A stretch of DNA of 64,000 nt. Origin: Pterois miles (Eukaryota; Chordata; Actinopteri; Perciformes; Scorpaenidae). The number at the start of each line of letters is the position of its first letter. Within the stretch, counting starts at the first letter, position 1. The stretch spans positions 1,054,001 through 1,118,000 of the forward strand of contig CAMQGK010000516.1 of the NCBI GenBank assembly GCA_947000775.1, given 5' to 3'. Shown here piece after piece: positions 12,724-24,639 of this stretch. Below the pieces are notes generated by a model. That model searched no databases, was not told where the DNA came from, and saw nothing but the letters and a program-made list of their open reading frames with translations. A program made the position numbers and the translations under genes.

Positions 12724-13217
12724 GGAAAGCTGAGGGCATTCTGCCAGAAGAATGGGGGTCATATATTAATCAACATCTTTTTCATTATTCAGTATTTGCT
12801 TTAGTTTACTCAGACTGTAGAATATGCAGGCACTACACTTTGGCAGTCCATCCAATCTAATCCAATCTAATTTGCTGTGTTGCGCCAGATCAGGTAGATC
12901 AATCTCTGAAATGCCAGCCTTCTGGATCCATGTCAGACAGTCATTTGCAGAGTCATCCAGTATCTTGTTAGAATTATAATTTTTTCTTTAGCTTATAATA
13001 TACTGTATATCATATGATATGATAGGACCTGGGAAGCATGATGGAGAGAGAGGTCTTACCATTGAGAGCAGTTATTTTCTTAATATGTATAATGTGTCAT
13101 TTAAATGAGGGGCAATTCTTGCACTGAAGATTACCAATGTAGATCATTTAGTTTAACAGAGATTATGCAACTTTTGCACAGCTGTCATTGTGGAGAGGCA
13201 ACAATTATGGGAAAATA

Positions 13218-13349
13218 TAAGGGCCTTTCACAGAGAACGTGATTTGAGCTGTGCTTGCTGCTGGGTTCAGCGCACCACAATGTGTTGTGGAAATAATAGG
13301 TTTCAGAGCGCAGTAGTGCCGTTGTCATGTTCTGTGTGAAAGGCCCTTA
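13218..13349. mobile_element. Short MITE with 21-bp terminal inverted repeats
   Basis: The arms 13218-13238 (starting taagggcctttcaca) and 13329-13349 (ending gaaaggccctta) are inverted copies with 20 of 21 positions matching. They bound a 132-bp element without coding capacity. The terminal sequence is hAT-like, but I could not confirm an 8-bp target duplication. Confidence 0.6.
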
Positions 13350-13961
13350 TTTCCTAAAATATGGTGTAAAAGTAGTACAATCAGAGAAGAGTCATAAAGT
13401 CAGTGGACTAACTCAGTGATATCAGTTACACAGAAATATCTACCTTACATCTGCTAAAATTATTCACCGTATGCTACATCTACAGGTCAAACCAGACCAA
13501 GCAAGGCTACAGAGGAATGAGTCCTAAAACATGGAAATGAGTTAGCAGTTTAACACTCCTGGTTCCCTTGTTGAGAAGTTTATGGATTTTAGTGAGATGC
13601 TTGAAATAAGGTCTGTAGAGATTATGATGTTTTGTTCCACGTAAAAAGATGAAAAAATACCCCAGTCCTGAATTTTGAAGCCTTTATGTGTCAACCCTAA
13701 CCCTAACCTTAACCTCTGTGTATACTCGCGTCCATGGTGTAGTTTGTTGGTACCTTAACATTTTTTACTTCTGGCGATTGCATTCACACTTCAAAAAATC
13801 ATAATGTGGTGTTCTTTTGTGGAGATTATCTTGCTGAACACAACATTTTAAGTATCATAAATGTTATAATCCAAAACCTGATGGAAAAATCTTGTTGGCA
13901 TTTTGTTGAGGGAACCCGTGCGATTCTGCTCATTGCAGCCACTGGCTAAAAAAAGTATGAA

Positions 13962-14042
13962 AGTCAAGTCAAGACAATTTTATTTACATATATAGCTCAG
14001 TATTACACATTACAAATTTGCCTCAGGGAGCTTTACATTCTG
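13962..14042 (-). repeat. Interspersed-repeat tail, minus orientation
   Basis: Reverse complement of the tgtaaagc...gacttgac tail found at 9201 and 19131. It begins gtcaagtcaagacaatttta and includes gcctcagggagctttacat. Confidence 0.6.
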
Positions 14043-14307
14043 TAGAGAATACAACACTGTCTGTCCTTTACAGTAGGACCTCTCATTGGATAAGGAAAAA
14101 CTTTAATGTTAACCAAAAAGAACGCTTTAAAGAGAGAGAAACAGCAGTACTTGTGGGACTACAAGGCAGGACTACTAGGCTTAAATCTTAGACTGAGACT
14201 GATACACCAGAGAAATAAAGAATAACTAATTGACAGTTCCGGCAAAAATGTGGGTTTTGAGTTCAAAGGCCTCAACAGAATCAGACTGTCTGATGTTCAT
14301 AGGGAGG

Positions 14308-14532
14308 TTATTCCAGAAGAAGTGGGCTCAATGAAAAGGCCCTTTGGCCTGCTGACTTCTTTTTCACTCTGGGGACAGACAGGAGCCCTTTATTCTGAGA
14401 GTGGAGAGTCCTGATTGTAGTAGAGAGTTCAAGGAGATCAGACAAATAGGAAGAAGCATGCCCATTTACAGTTTTATAGGTCATCAGAAGCACATTAAAG
14501 TCTGATCTGACATGGATAGGCAGCAACTGCAA
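14308..14532 (-). pseudogene. LINE ORF2 C-terminal fragment
   Basis: The minus-strand frame includes RSDFNVLLMTYKTVNGHASS followed by YLSDLLE, then GLLSVPRVKKKSAGQRAFS. This is the post-RT region of fish L2/CR1-type LINEs (family pattern: RIDFKxLLLTYKALNGLAPSYLSDLL). The fragment ends at both sides; no RT core is next to it. Confidence 0.7.
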
Positions 14533-14732
14533 TTAACCTAAAACTGGATTGCACTTACTCTGTGCTAAGATGTCAGTTTTTCCCTACTGACTTTGATTGT
14601 TTTTTGGATCCTGAAATATGTCTCTAACACTCCCCTGTCCATGTGTGGCTCAGAGCTTTGGTGTAACTTGGGTGAGCATGTGCTTTTTCCTCCATAACAT
14701 TGGCTTCCATATAATCAGATCACGAATCAGAA

Positions 14733-14925
14733 AGTTGGGGGCTTGATTCCTGGCCCCTGCAGTCCACTTGTGAAGTGCTCTAGGGCAAGATAGTGAACCC
14801 AGATTAAGTGTATGTGTAAATCATTGTGTATGAATGTGTATGTGACTGCTGGCTTGTGTTGTAAAGTGCTTTGAGTGGTTGCTAAGACTTTAAAAGCACT
14901 ATATAAATACAGTCCATTTACCATA
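14733..14925 (+). mobile_element. SINE-3 copy (tRNA-derived), 5' truncated
   Basis: Contains gggcttgattcctgg (B-box region), gtaaagtgctttgagtggtt and actatataaatacagtccat, the 3' hallmark also seen at 53105-53426 and, inverted, at 61736-62022. Confidence 0.75.
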
Positions 14926-14929
14926 CATT

Positions 14930-16255
14930 GGATATACTGTAAGATATGGTGTAATTATTATTAATTATTAGCTGTGTGTGAAAAGCTTTGCAGTGGGACA
15001 GTAGCTTCGTAAACAAGCTACAGACTGCGTGCATGACTGAACATGATGAATAAAAGACACTTTGTTGATCCATGCAAGGAAACTGGTCTTGAACACAACC
15101 TGAATCTGATGGGTCCCGATAAATCGTGTCAGCTCTGTTTTGAATTACCTGCTGCAGTCAGTGTACTGTAAAGTCCTAATCAATGAATAGGCAAACACAG
15201 TGCTCAGATTACTGTGGTCGTGGTCAGGTTTTAGACCTTAAATCAACCATGATGGCATAATGATGGAACTGTTGGGACGTAAGAGAGTTCAATCCTAAAT
15301 CCTTGACACTGTGAGATAACGTGCCGATATCTTTGTTGGCCTGTGATTTGTTTGTGTAGAACACGTCATAATTTCAAAGTCAGGTTTCTAATAGTGAAGT
15401 GTGTCTCGGACTGACTGCCTGACCGATTATGTCCCATATAATCCTCTGCCATCAGCTTTATATTCCAGTGTCAGTGTATGCCACTGGGATTAAGGCCTTC
15501 CCCATTCCCTGCGTGTGTGTGTTCATGGACATCTACTGCTTTCTACTCTTGATCTACTGACCACAGATCAAACCAAACCTGCCTGCAAAGCAACTGGTGT
15601 AACTTTGATAGGAATGAAGGGGATTACGGCCAGTTGGTTCCAACCATATGTATATGTCTGAGGGGTGATCTGTGACCAAATATAGAGAGATGGACCATTT
15701 TGAAAATTGGTTTCTGTTGCACTGCACTGTAAGCTATTTCATATGAAACCATCAAAATATCCTTGAGCAGATCAACTATTTAAACAAGTAGTCCATGATG
15801 TCAGCAACATTTGAGCTCAACCCCTTCCCTCCTCAGAAACCAAGTTCAAAGATTGTTCAAAAATGTAAATTTACATATTCTATAGTGATGCTTCGTCTAA
15901 ATCAGTAATATTTAAACCAGCCTTCAGTTATGGTTTTGAGATTTGTAGGAATTCGAGGAGAAATAAAAAAAAAATCAATTAAAAAAACAAGTCCAGTCTT
16001 GAGTAAATTTTTTTTTTTCAAAAGTTTGCAAAGGTAGACTTCAATAGTGTGGTTTCTCATTCAACATCTTTAATGTCATGTTATACACTATATGTTATAC
16101 ATAATATATTTTGGGTCTTAGGCAGAGGATGATGGGGCGAGTAACAGGGTTTATTTTATGGTGAGGGGTCCGGCTGTGTGGGGCACAGGCAGCGTCGAGA
16201 AGGCTGGGAAATGATGGGAACACAGGAGCAGCGATGATCCTGGAGCACAGGAAGA
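14930..16255. other. Intergenic stretch without recognised feature
   Basis: No exon-like segment or recognised element. Poly-A and poly-T runs occur near 15965 and 16010. Confidence 0.35.
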
Positions 16256-16550
16256 CAAAGAGGAAGATATTACTTTATTAGTCCCACAGTGGGGAAATTC
16301 AGTTTTACACTCTTTGTTCACACAGTACATATGGATGCATCAATGGAGAGATGTAGAGTGAGGGGGCTGCTCGACAAGCGACCAGAGCAGTTGGGGTTTG
16401 GTGCCTTGCTCAGGGGCACCTCGGCAGTGCCCAAGAGGTAAACTGGCACCTCTCCAGCAACCAGTTGGTCTTGGTCCATGGGGGACTTGAACCGGCGTCC
16501 TCCGCGTCCTAACCCAAGTCCTTACGGACTGAGTATTGCCGCCCCCTTGG
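16256..16550 (-). mobile_element. SINE-1 copy (tRNA-derived), minus strand
   Basis: Reads, on the minus strand, from a tRNA-like head (agtccgtaagg, B-box-like ggttcaagtcc near 16490) to the 3' end ccccactgtgggactaataa. The same order occurs in the copy at 23651-24008. Confidence 0.8.
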
Positions 16551-17060
16551 ATCTGGTTCACAGAAGAGATGAATACCATTTACATTGGGGTTTTAGAGCC
16601 GGGGTCTTTAAACTGCAGGCTTATTGAGACGATGGCAGACAGGTGAGCAGAGTCAGCAGCCAGAAGACGCCCAACAAACACAAGCACACATGGAGAGAGA
16701 AAATAAGTGAGGGGAGGCACTGCTGTAACAGTGCCCTTCTGCCTCAGTGACTGACCCAATGGTTTATGGACCAATATAGCAGGGGAGAGTTTCATGGATC
16801 AGGTGTTAACAGGATGGCTTGCTGTGATAAAGCTCTATTGTGAAGACTGAGTTGAAAGGCGTTGCCGTAGCATGGCCGCCATTTGCCGTGGTTCCCATGT
16901 AACAGGAAGTTGTAACTTTAGTGTACTTTATCAGGTCTGCTCCACATTTCTCATCCATGATGGCGGTCCAGGCCTAAGGTCATTTACATGCCAACATAGA
17001 CTCAGAGCCTCACCCCAAGATGTTGGCCCCGCCCCCTTTTATAACTAACTCACTAAGACA

Positions 17061-17083
17061 CGCACACACAGACACACACACAC

Positions 17084-17124
<41 letters not shown>
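17061..17124. repeat. (CA)n microsatellite, interrupted at its start
   Basis: Imperfect CA from 17061, pure from about 17085 to 17124. Confidence 0.93.
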
Positions 17125-17126
<2 letters not shown>

Positions 17127-17330
17127 AACACCTCCATATGTGGCACTGAGAATATGCTGAATCATTCTGTTTTCTGCCCAGCAACGGCTGATTACTAACA
17201 GCTGATTCACATCAGCCAATCAGAACACACATGCCAGTTGCTCACCTGTGATTGGAGGCCTCCTTGATTGCATATTGTGAGATTGGAGACAGAGACTTGC
17301 CTTCAAATCCTGGTCAATATGACTATCTCT

Positions 17331-17495
17331 TGTCTATCTCTCTCTGTCTCTCTCTCTCTGTCTGTTTCTGCATTCTGCCTAAATACTACTTCATGTCTAG
17401 GGAGTTGTAGTTTTAAAGGTTTATTCTGCCTAAATACAACTGTCTGTCTGTCTGTCTGTCTCTGTCTCTCTCTCTGTCTCTCTCTCTCTCTGTCA
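17331..17495. repeat. (CTCTGT)/(CTGT)n pyrimidine repeats around a duplicated block
   Basis: Two CT/CTGT tracts flank near-identical copies of attctgcctaaatac (about 17372 and 17426), suggesting a local duplication. Confidence 0.7.
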
Positions 17496-17574
17496 GTGTT
17501 TAACAATACAGTTCATCTGTCTCATATTCATATAAAGCATTTCCTCTTTTCGCCTAGTCAGGAAAATTCAAATG

Positions 17575-18110
17575 CAGTTTAGCTTCCAGCTTGTCCAGCA
17601 TTATATTTCAGCTCTTGGCTTATTTAGATGATGGTGTTTAGTTTCCAACTCTGCAAGTTTGACATTTCCACTTCAAGGTTTTTCAGCAGTGCAGTGAATC
17701 TTGATGACATGCATTTGATCTTTAACATTTTTAGGCAAGCCATTTCACATGTCTGCAGTTTCAGCAATGTTTTGCAATTAGTTAGTGTGTCACCGTATTG
17801 TTCTTTGAATCTTTATTCAACATCTTTTATGAACTACTCCCGCATACTTTGAGATACAGAAACCATTCAACTATCAAAATATTCCAATATTCAGATAGAT
17901 ACATTCAAATTTACCACTGTTGACAGTTTTACAGTTTACCCTCTAGCTTTTCTAGCAATGTATTTCAGCTCTTAGCTTTTTTAGGTAATGCAGCTAAGCT
18001 CCAAACTCTGCCAGTTGTACATTGCAACTTCAAGGTCTTTCAGCAGTGCAGTGCAATGAACTTGAGCTTTAACATTTTCTGCAATGCTTTGCAATTAATT
18101 TCAGCTATCA
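17575..18110. repeat. Diverged tandem duplication, about 355 bp apart
   Basis: Segments 17575-17785 and 17930-18105 share in order atttcagctcttggct/atttcagctcttagct, aactctgc, cttcaaggt, ttcagcagtgcagtg and ttttgcaatta/tttgcaatta. Confidence 0.55.
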
Positions 18111-18607
18111 GAATTCACACACATTTTCAGCAGGAAATGCATTTTCTAGTTGATAATGTAACTTTAATAATGAGCTTGTTACACAATAATTAGTCCATGT
18201 CTTGGAAAACTGGACTATGTGTACTAGTAGCCTACAACTAACCAAATGAGACTGTGTTTTGGATGAAGATATATTGTATTAGCACATGTTTTGAACATCC
18301 ACAATCAGATAACCTATGCTGTTGTGATATCATATTGTGATAAAACGCTATTATAAAAGTAAGACAACCAACTGATACCAGTGCAGTATGGGCAGAGACC
18401 TGATTCAAAGAGCACCCCTATGTAAAGTCGCCCATTGTCTTCAAGCTGTTGCAGTCCAGTACATTATATTATAAAAATAGTCTGACATTTGACAACAGAC
18501 CTGGACCTCCATCCTCCAAGAGACTCCAGTCCAAGGGGGCTTTGGCATGGGCAACATACATTTACACCAAGCAGCTGAAATCTGGTCCTCTTTCAAGGTT
18601 CCATTGT

Positions 18608-19050
18608 GAGAGGAGGTCGTGTTGCCCTGGCTCTGTCTATTCGGCATGGAGAGGAGGTCGTGTTGCTCTGGCTCTGTCTATTCAGCATGGAGAGGAGGTC
18701 GTGTTGCCCTGGCTCTGTCTATTGGATGGAGAGGAGGTTGTGTTGCCCTGGCTCTGTTTTCGGCATGGAGAGGAGGTCGTGTTGCTCTGGCTCTGTCTAT
18801 TCGGCATGGAGAGGAGGTCGTGTTGCTCTGGCTCTCTCTATTCAGCATGGAGAGGAGGTCGTGTTGCTCTGGCTCTGTCTATTCGGCATGGAGAGGAGGT
18901 CGTGTTGCTCTGGCTCTCTCTATTCAGCATGGAGAGGAGGTCGTGTTGCTCTGGCTCTGTCTATTCGGCATGGAGAGGAGGTCGTGTTGCTCTGGCTCTG
19001 TCTATTCGGCATGGAGAGGAGGTCGTGTTGCTCTGGCTTTATCTGTTTGG
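18608..19050 (+). repeat. 41-bp minisatellite, about 11 units
   Basis: The unit begins gagaggaggtcgtgttgc and continues cctggctctgtctattcggcatg. It is repeated about 10.8 times with few substitutions and two shorter units around 18690-18765. Because 41 is not a multiple of 3, each frame cycles through all three reading phases, and no phase has a stop. Long open frames (18449-19147, 18606-19067, 18619-19071) therefore exist in all three forward frames and are not evidence of a gene. Confidence 0.95.
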
Positions 19051-19130
19051 CGACGCCGGGAAGCTGATTGACATTCTCCTGGAACCACCTTCTCACATAG
19101 TGAGATTACATAATGATTACGCAATTACAT

Positions 19131-19203
19131 ATTGTAAAGCCCCTTGATGCAAACATTTGATTTGTGATTTTGGGCTATACAAACAAAACTGACTTGACCT
19201 GAT
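19131..19203 (+). repeat. Interspersed-repeat tail ('tgtaaagcccc...gacttgacc')
   Basis: Carries attgtaaagccccttgatgc, gggctatacaaacaaaac and tgacttgacctg, matching the tails at 9201 and 13962. It follows the minisatellite by 80 bp, so the minisatellite may have grown inside a copy of this element. Confidence 0.65.
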
Positions 19204-19633
19204 TGATTGACATGATAAAATGTAGGCTCAAGTAATTCAGAAGTAGAGATTTTACTGAAATGCATAACATCATTAAGGCCATGTTAAATAGTTTGAAACA
19301 CTGTGAGCAAGTAACAGCAGTGCCATATATCCATAGGACTGCACTGTATTCACAGCCTTTTTCTAAGGTAGGAAGTTAAAAATCTAGCAATTGAGCTAGC
19401 AATAAATATTACAAGATATTAACACTGTGTTTTATAGTATCTGAGTTCGATTTCAGCCACCAAATAAACAGAAGCAAGTCCCTGTGAAATAATATGGGTT
19501 GAGTCTTGAAAAAAAAAAATCTGGTTTTCATCCTAATACTGACAATATACATGATGCAATTATTGTTATGGAGTTCTTTATTTGTTCTCTCTCTGCTTGA
19601 GGGCAAAGTAAACACCAGAAACATCAGGCAACA

Positions 19634-19635
<2 letters not shown>

Positions 19636-19685
<50 letters not shown>

Positions 19686-19780
19686 TGCTGTTTCTCAGCT
19701 TTTTCTCAGCTTGAACTACTAATGAGCACACAATAGGTGCTCCATATGGTCTGCCTCTGGTGCTGTATGCACACACACTT

Positions 19781-19829
<49 letters not shown>
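19636..19829. repeat. (TG)n and (CA)n microsatellites in inverted order
   Basis: TG at 19636-19682 and CA at 19770-19829, about 87 bp apart and complementary. Confidence 0.95.
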
Positions 19830-19834
<5 letters not shown>

Positions 19835-19849
19835 CACGTGCGCAGTAAA

Positions 19850-21177
19850 CACGTACGGTTAGGTTTAGGAAAAAAGATTATGTTTGGCTTAAAATGACTC
19901 AACTATAACTGTGAGCGATATTCCAATAGAAATAAGCAGCATTATGCCACTGTTGTTTGGTTCAGTGAAAAACAAAGCTGACATAATGACGGATCTTCTT
20001 TATGGCAGTACAAAGAAATAGCATTGCGGTAGTTAGCTGAACAATGAAAGGAGGAAATGAACGTGGAGAAACAAAGAAAGCACATCTAACAAAACTGAGA
20101 CATAGACAGAGGGTCATCATTATACAGTATCTGTGGAAAGCTGCAGGACTTTTCCCTCATTGTAGCGGAAGCATCTCATCAAGAATCTTCGCTCTCTGAG
20201 TCAACACATCTGTCACTACCCTACTCCACCTCCCACTCCATCTATCTGTCCCTCCCTCCCTGCCTCCTTCTATCCATCCATCCCCCTCCCACTGGCTACC
20301 CATATGTCTCTTTCCTTCCAAAGCCCACCCCCACCCCAACCTCTTCTCCCCTGAACGGTGAGCCAAATGGCATGTTCTTGCATGTACTGCAGTACAGAAG
20401 TGGACTGTACCATTGTACATGTGGTGGGTGGGTTGCAGCAGGGAGGAGTGCTGCAGAGTGAGAGGGAGGGAAAGAGAGAGACTGGCACTATCCGTTGGCC
20501 TAATCTGTTGTGTTGATGCTGTCTGTTGTGTTGATGCTCTTTATAGATACAGTGTAGAAATTTCAGAAAACAATTTTAAGGTTATGGATGGATTTTAAGA
20601 TTTATTGTGAGGTCTGGACACCATCAATTGGATATAAACTTCATCTCGATCCATTCTGGTAAGAGAAGTTATTTTGAATGTATGCTGAGTTGTTTGTGTT
20701 GTAATTGACTTGTTTTGGATCGCAAAAATGAGTCTTGACCCAAAAATTACCTTGGGATTTGATTTATTCTAAGTTTTTAGAGCACAATCTAATATTTAAA
20801 ATTATTATGAACTTTTGTTCTATGGCTTAAAAGTGTATTTCTCAGATAAAATACACTGTCACCATGTTTTTATATGATTTGTGAGTCTTGATGCCAGAAT
20901 GAACAGAGTAGATAACCTACTGTTTAGAGCACAAGATCAGACAACAGAAGTTTTGCTCCGATGGTAGATGACCAGCTGTATGTACACAGATTGTACTGCA
21001 GGCTAATGCAGAGAAAACACACTGTGAAGAGAACAAACATTGTGCAGACAATCGGACAATCGAGTCCTTAACAAGGTGCAAAGTAAATGGGGACATAAAT
21101 CTATTATAAGAAACAGGAAGCATGAAAGCTCCTGCTTTAGCTGGGACTGCTTGCCAACAGCATTATGTAATCAATGT
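19850..21177. other. Intergenic stretch without recognised feature
   Basis: Contains a C-rich patch (20215-20350) but no exon or mobile-element motif I can name. Confidence 0.35.
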
Positions 21178-21178
<1 letters not shown>

Positions 21179-21229
<51 letters not shown>

Positions 21230-21232
21230 ACA
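21179..21232. repeat. (CA)n microsatellite
   Basis: CA repeat with one catac interruption near its end. Confidence 0.96.
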
Positions 21233-21887
21233 CTTATCTCAGGTTACATTCTTTTTCTTGCAATATGTGCACTTCATTTAATAGCAGGAGCATTTTTACA
21301 ATGGGTGAAGGACTTGTAACGTGTCACTGTTGACTAATTTCCTGTGTAACATAGACTTCGCATCAAAAGGTGAACATTTAGCAGAAAAACAAGCTGGGCT
21401 TTGGTCTCTGGGTCCTTACGTTTTCCACAACTGATCCATGACAAAGCGTCTTGTATAGTAATGAGTGTACAGTCACACAAATTGTACACCTATCAGTGTT
21501 GTAGACATGCCCTCAGCACCCTTTGGCTACAAAGCTATGTTAAAAAAAAAGAAACCATTTCTGTCATTGGTCAAATCATGATTGCTTTCTTTCCGAAAGA
21601 GTCCAGATTGTTGTAGAGTGTCATGTAAAAGAAATGATTATGTGTTGACTGACGTCAAAACATCCACAGGATTGGCCAGTCATCCAAACTTTGTCACTTG
21701 CAATTTCAGTCTGGACCATTTTGGTCATATGTTCACATCTACAAGATAAATTGACACACATGCTGGCACAGTAAGTCGTGGTCCCATACAGTGTGTGTCC
21801 TAATGTCTATGTTGATCCACTGACCTCCCGTCTTGTGCCTCCAACAAGTTGACATTTTTGTTTCAGGCTGAAATGCCTCAATAAGTG

Positions 21888-22069
21888 TTCTGGCAGCAAT
21901 TGAATCAAAGGCAACTGGACCTAGATTTGACATTGTTTCGTTTGACTAGTGAGGACTAGTCAGACTGTTGCGTCACAAACTGATGAAGCCACTTGGATAA
22001 GGGGCGAAACGTCTTCAGAGACAAATCTCTCAAAAAGTCCAGTTGCCTTCGATTCAATTGCTGCCAGAA
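21888..22069. repeat. Foldback repeat with nested hairpin
   Basis: The arms 21888-21920 and 22037-22069 are inverted copies over 33 bp with one mismatch (core ggcagcaattgaatc). Inside lies a perfect 8-bp hairpin: tgactagt, loop gagg, actagtca, at 21943-21962. The spacer holds ggggcgaaacgtcttcagag, a phrase common in teleost repeats near Penelope-like or related elements. Confidence 0.75.
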
Positions 22070-22239
22070 TGAATATGACCTGAATGAATGAGAACATTCA
22101 CAGATAACTGTTGAATGGATTGACTGGATACTTTCATGTTTCATGAGGGTGAGTTGTAGTAAATTTACTGCTATCCCCTGTCTTTTTCTTTTATGCCATC
22201 ATCAAAATTTCCAATTGTGTAATACTTTATTGTCATTGC

Positions 22240-22520
22240 AAGCACGTTAGCATGCTGAAATTAGCATGTAGCTCTATCTTAAACACTGCACAAAGTGCCG
22301 CACAGTGCAGAGCAGTGCAACTGTCATTGCTAGTTTCAGGCCGATGCAGTTGTCATTTTCATGCCCAGTGCCCATATTGTGTAAGTAGCCAAAGTACTTG
22401 CACCCATCTGTGCAGCTATGGGTGTGTTGGTCTTAAAATGAGGTGTGATCAGACCCATTGTTATCTTGGAGGCAACAGAAAATGATTGCACCATTGACCA
22501 ATAAAAAGCTGGTCTAAAGT
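22240..22520. repeat. Possible interspersed repeat ('gcatgctgaaattagcatg')
   Basis: The start ttagcatgctgaaattagcatg resembles a widespread teleost repeat rich in gctaac/ttagc motifs. Its limits are uncertain. Confidence 0.35.
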
Positions 22521-23039
22521 CTGACACACATTATTCAGATATTAAGAAGAGCCGATATAAGCAGATATCATATAATGCGTGCACACTTTGCCTGTTACAC
22601 ACACAGGTGCGCACAGCAGCGATTTCTTCCTCAGTTACATAGGTCATCAGTGCATTTGCTCATATGCAGTCAGACGGAGTTGTTGATGAGACAAGAGGAT
22701 GCCAGATGCAGAGGGTCCACTAGCCAAGGATCACATACCTGTCCTTTTTCTCCCTTCACAATATGCTACGGCATTAATTCCGCACCTGTAAATGCAGCCG
22801 CTGAGCTTGTGTCACTGTTAGATTGACAGTAAATATACAGTATTATTTAAAGGGGGCGCGCCCTGTCGGTATGTCCTATAGACATGAATCTCTGCTGTCG
22901 TTCCGCTCTGAGCATCACCTTCCTGTTGGATGAGCTGCTGTCTAAAATGTCATTTGCAATGGAAGACACTAGTAAAACGCCCAACACACCCAGATAGTTA
23001 GCAGCAGAACCAGGTGTGCGTCCAGTTGAAATATCAAAC

Positions 23040-23500
23040 TATTCCAGTGTCTCTGTCAAACAGCAGCAGCGGTAGAGGCTTCCTGCTCTCTGACAGTCAG
23101 CTAACCACACAAACAGGTGAGTTACAAGACTGTCATCAGGGGGGGACACCAGGACAAGATGTCTCCATGCAACCTCACACCCTGAGATGGTTCACCACCT
23201 TGTTCTTTGTGGAGGCATGGGACCCACAGCGGGCCATCCCTGGTGGTCATCACCTTCTTGTAGCAGCAACTCCATCTGTGGAGATGAGCAGACGGTGGAC
23301 AAATCACTGTTCGCTGAAGAGAGAAAGGATAGCAGAGGGCGTGTGTCTGTTGCCTTATATACTGTGGGTCTGCATTTATTCGAGTAGAAGCTCTGATTAG
23401 CAAGCTATGCTTATGGAAACTTGCAGTGGGCAAATGTGCGCTCATGATTGGAGGAGAATGTTGCCCATAGAGTCCGGTAGAGGGCAGAGCCTGTGTGAGA
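23040..23500. mobile_element. DIRS-like element terminus
   Basis: Shares tgcccatagagtccggtagagggcagagcctgtgtgag with related ends at 57000-57050 and 63285-63330, and the phrase ccatctgtggagatg with 63145-63165. These recur at ends of a DIRS-like retrotransposon in this window. Open frames across it are incidental. Confidence 0.5.
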
Positions 23501-23650
23501 ACTTTGTCTGCTGCTACCTCTGTGTTGTCTTTGCTCATTCCCTGGTGAAGATATGCTGTGTGAGCTGTAGTGTGATGCTGGCACTTGTTTGTTTTAAATA
23601 CATTTCAGACCGTTCATGTGTGCTGCATTGCCTTTGTGTTAAATGTATTG

Positions 23651-24008
23651 AGAAGAAGAAGAAGAAGATATTCCTTTATTAGTCCCACAGTGGGGAAATT
23701 CAATTTTTACACTCTGTTGTTTTACTTATACACGGTACATGCAGACCTGAAACACACACATGCACAAACAGGACCCATATACATGCATCAAATGGAGAGA
23801 CGTCAGAGTGAGGGGGCTGCTCCTGACAAGCGCCCCGAGCAGTTGGGGGTTTGGTGCCTTGCTCAGGGGCACCTCGGCAGTGCCCAAGAGGTAAACTGGC
23901 ACCTCTCCAGCTACCAGTTCACACTCAGTTCTTGGTCATGTCGGGACTTGAACCGGTGACCCTCTGATTCCCAAGTCAACTCCCTACAGACTGAGCTACT
24001 GCTGGCCC
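23651..24008 (-). mobile_element. SINE-1 copy (tRNA-derived), near full length, minus strand
   Basis: On the minus strand it runs from the tRNA-like head (gtagctcagtctgtaggg, then B-box ggttcaagtcc) through gggcactgccgaggtgcccc to the 3' end ttccccactgtgggactaat, ending in a (CTT)n tail. It serves as the reference copy for the corrupted one at 46853-47184. Confidence 0.88.
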
Positions 24009-24104
24009 AGCTGATCAGAATCAGAATCGTACATACAAGGAATTTGACTCTTAATGCATCTCTCTAAACGCACTTAAAACATAGCATACTATAACAGCAA
24101 GGGA

Positions 24105-24440
24105 CAAGGGCAACAAAGCTGTACCACTCCCCACTCCCCACTTGTGAACAAGACCCTGAGATACTGAACTCCTTTGCATGGGGCAGTAACTAACTCCCAG
24201 AAACTTCCTCCCAGCGACTCACACTTGCATAGAGACAACTCTCTCGTTTTCTGCAGAGAGCTCCAACATAGCAGCACTCAGCTGGGGACTCATGGGTATC
24301 CCCACAACCGCCTGGCTTTCCCCTCTCACGGTGGGTAACTCTGCAAAAGGAAAGAGTCCAGCCCGGTGGTTCCAGAACCAGAGCTATGGGTGGAGGTGAG
24401 TCCAACTACTGTATGGCTGATACCACTCCATCTACAGCAC
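24105..24440 (-). pseudogene. LINE ORF2 fragment (same family as 52625-53830)
   Basis: The minus-strand frame reads VQYLRVLFTSGEWGV, matching the 'KYLGVLFTSEG' region after the RT core of a fish LINE family. The adjacent sequence cttgtgaacaagaccctgag also matches the element at 52968-53000. Confidence 0.55.
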
Positions 24441-24639
24441 AAGCTGTGATTCCTTCCCCACCAGAGAGGTGATACTGTGTGTGCCAAGACCTAGTCCGCA
24501 ATGTCGGGGATCAGCATGCCTAGATCCCTGCCTTTGCTTCCCGCTTGGCTTGCATTACACTCGACCCCAATGCCTATCCCTGCAGGGAGCAGGCCCACAG
24601 GGTGGCAGCTCCATGTTTCTGTCTCTAGGCTGTAGCTCT

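Noticed and set aside
18608..19050. CRISPR-like array
   Set aside because: Units are contiguous with no unique spacers, and the genome is a vertebrate.
18449..19147. 232-residue open frame and two overlapping 150-residue frames
   Set aside because: They are products of a stop-free 41-bp tandem repeat; no start context, splice sites or conserved domain.
22855..22870. ggggcgcgcccc-like GC palindrome as a regulatory site
   Set aside because: Short, isolated, with no promoter context or nearby exon.
23122..23538. 138-residue minus-strand open frame
   Set aside because: Lies in a DIRS-like terminal segment found elsewhere in the window without keeping the frame.
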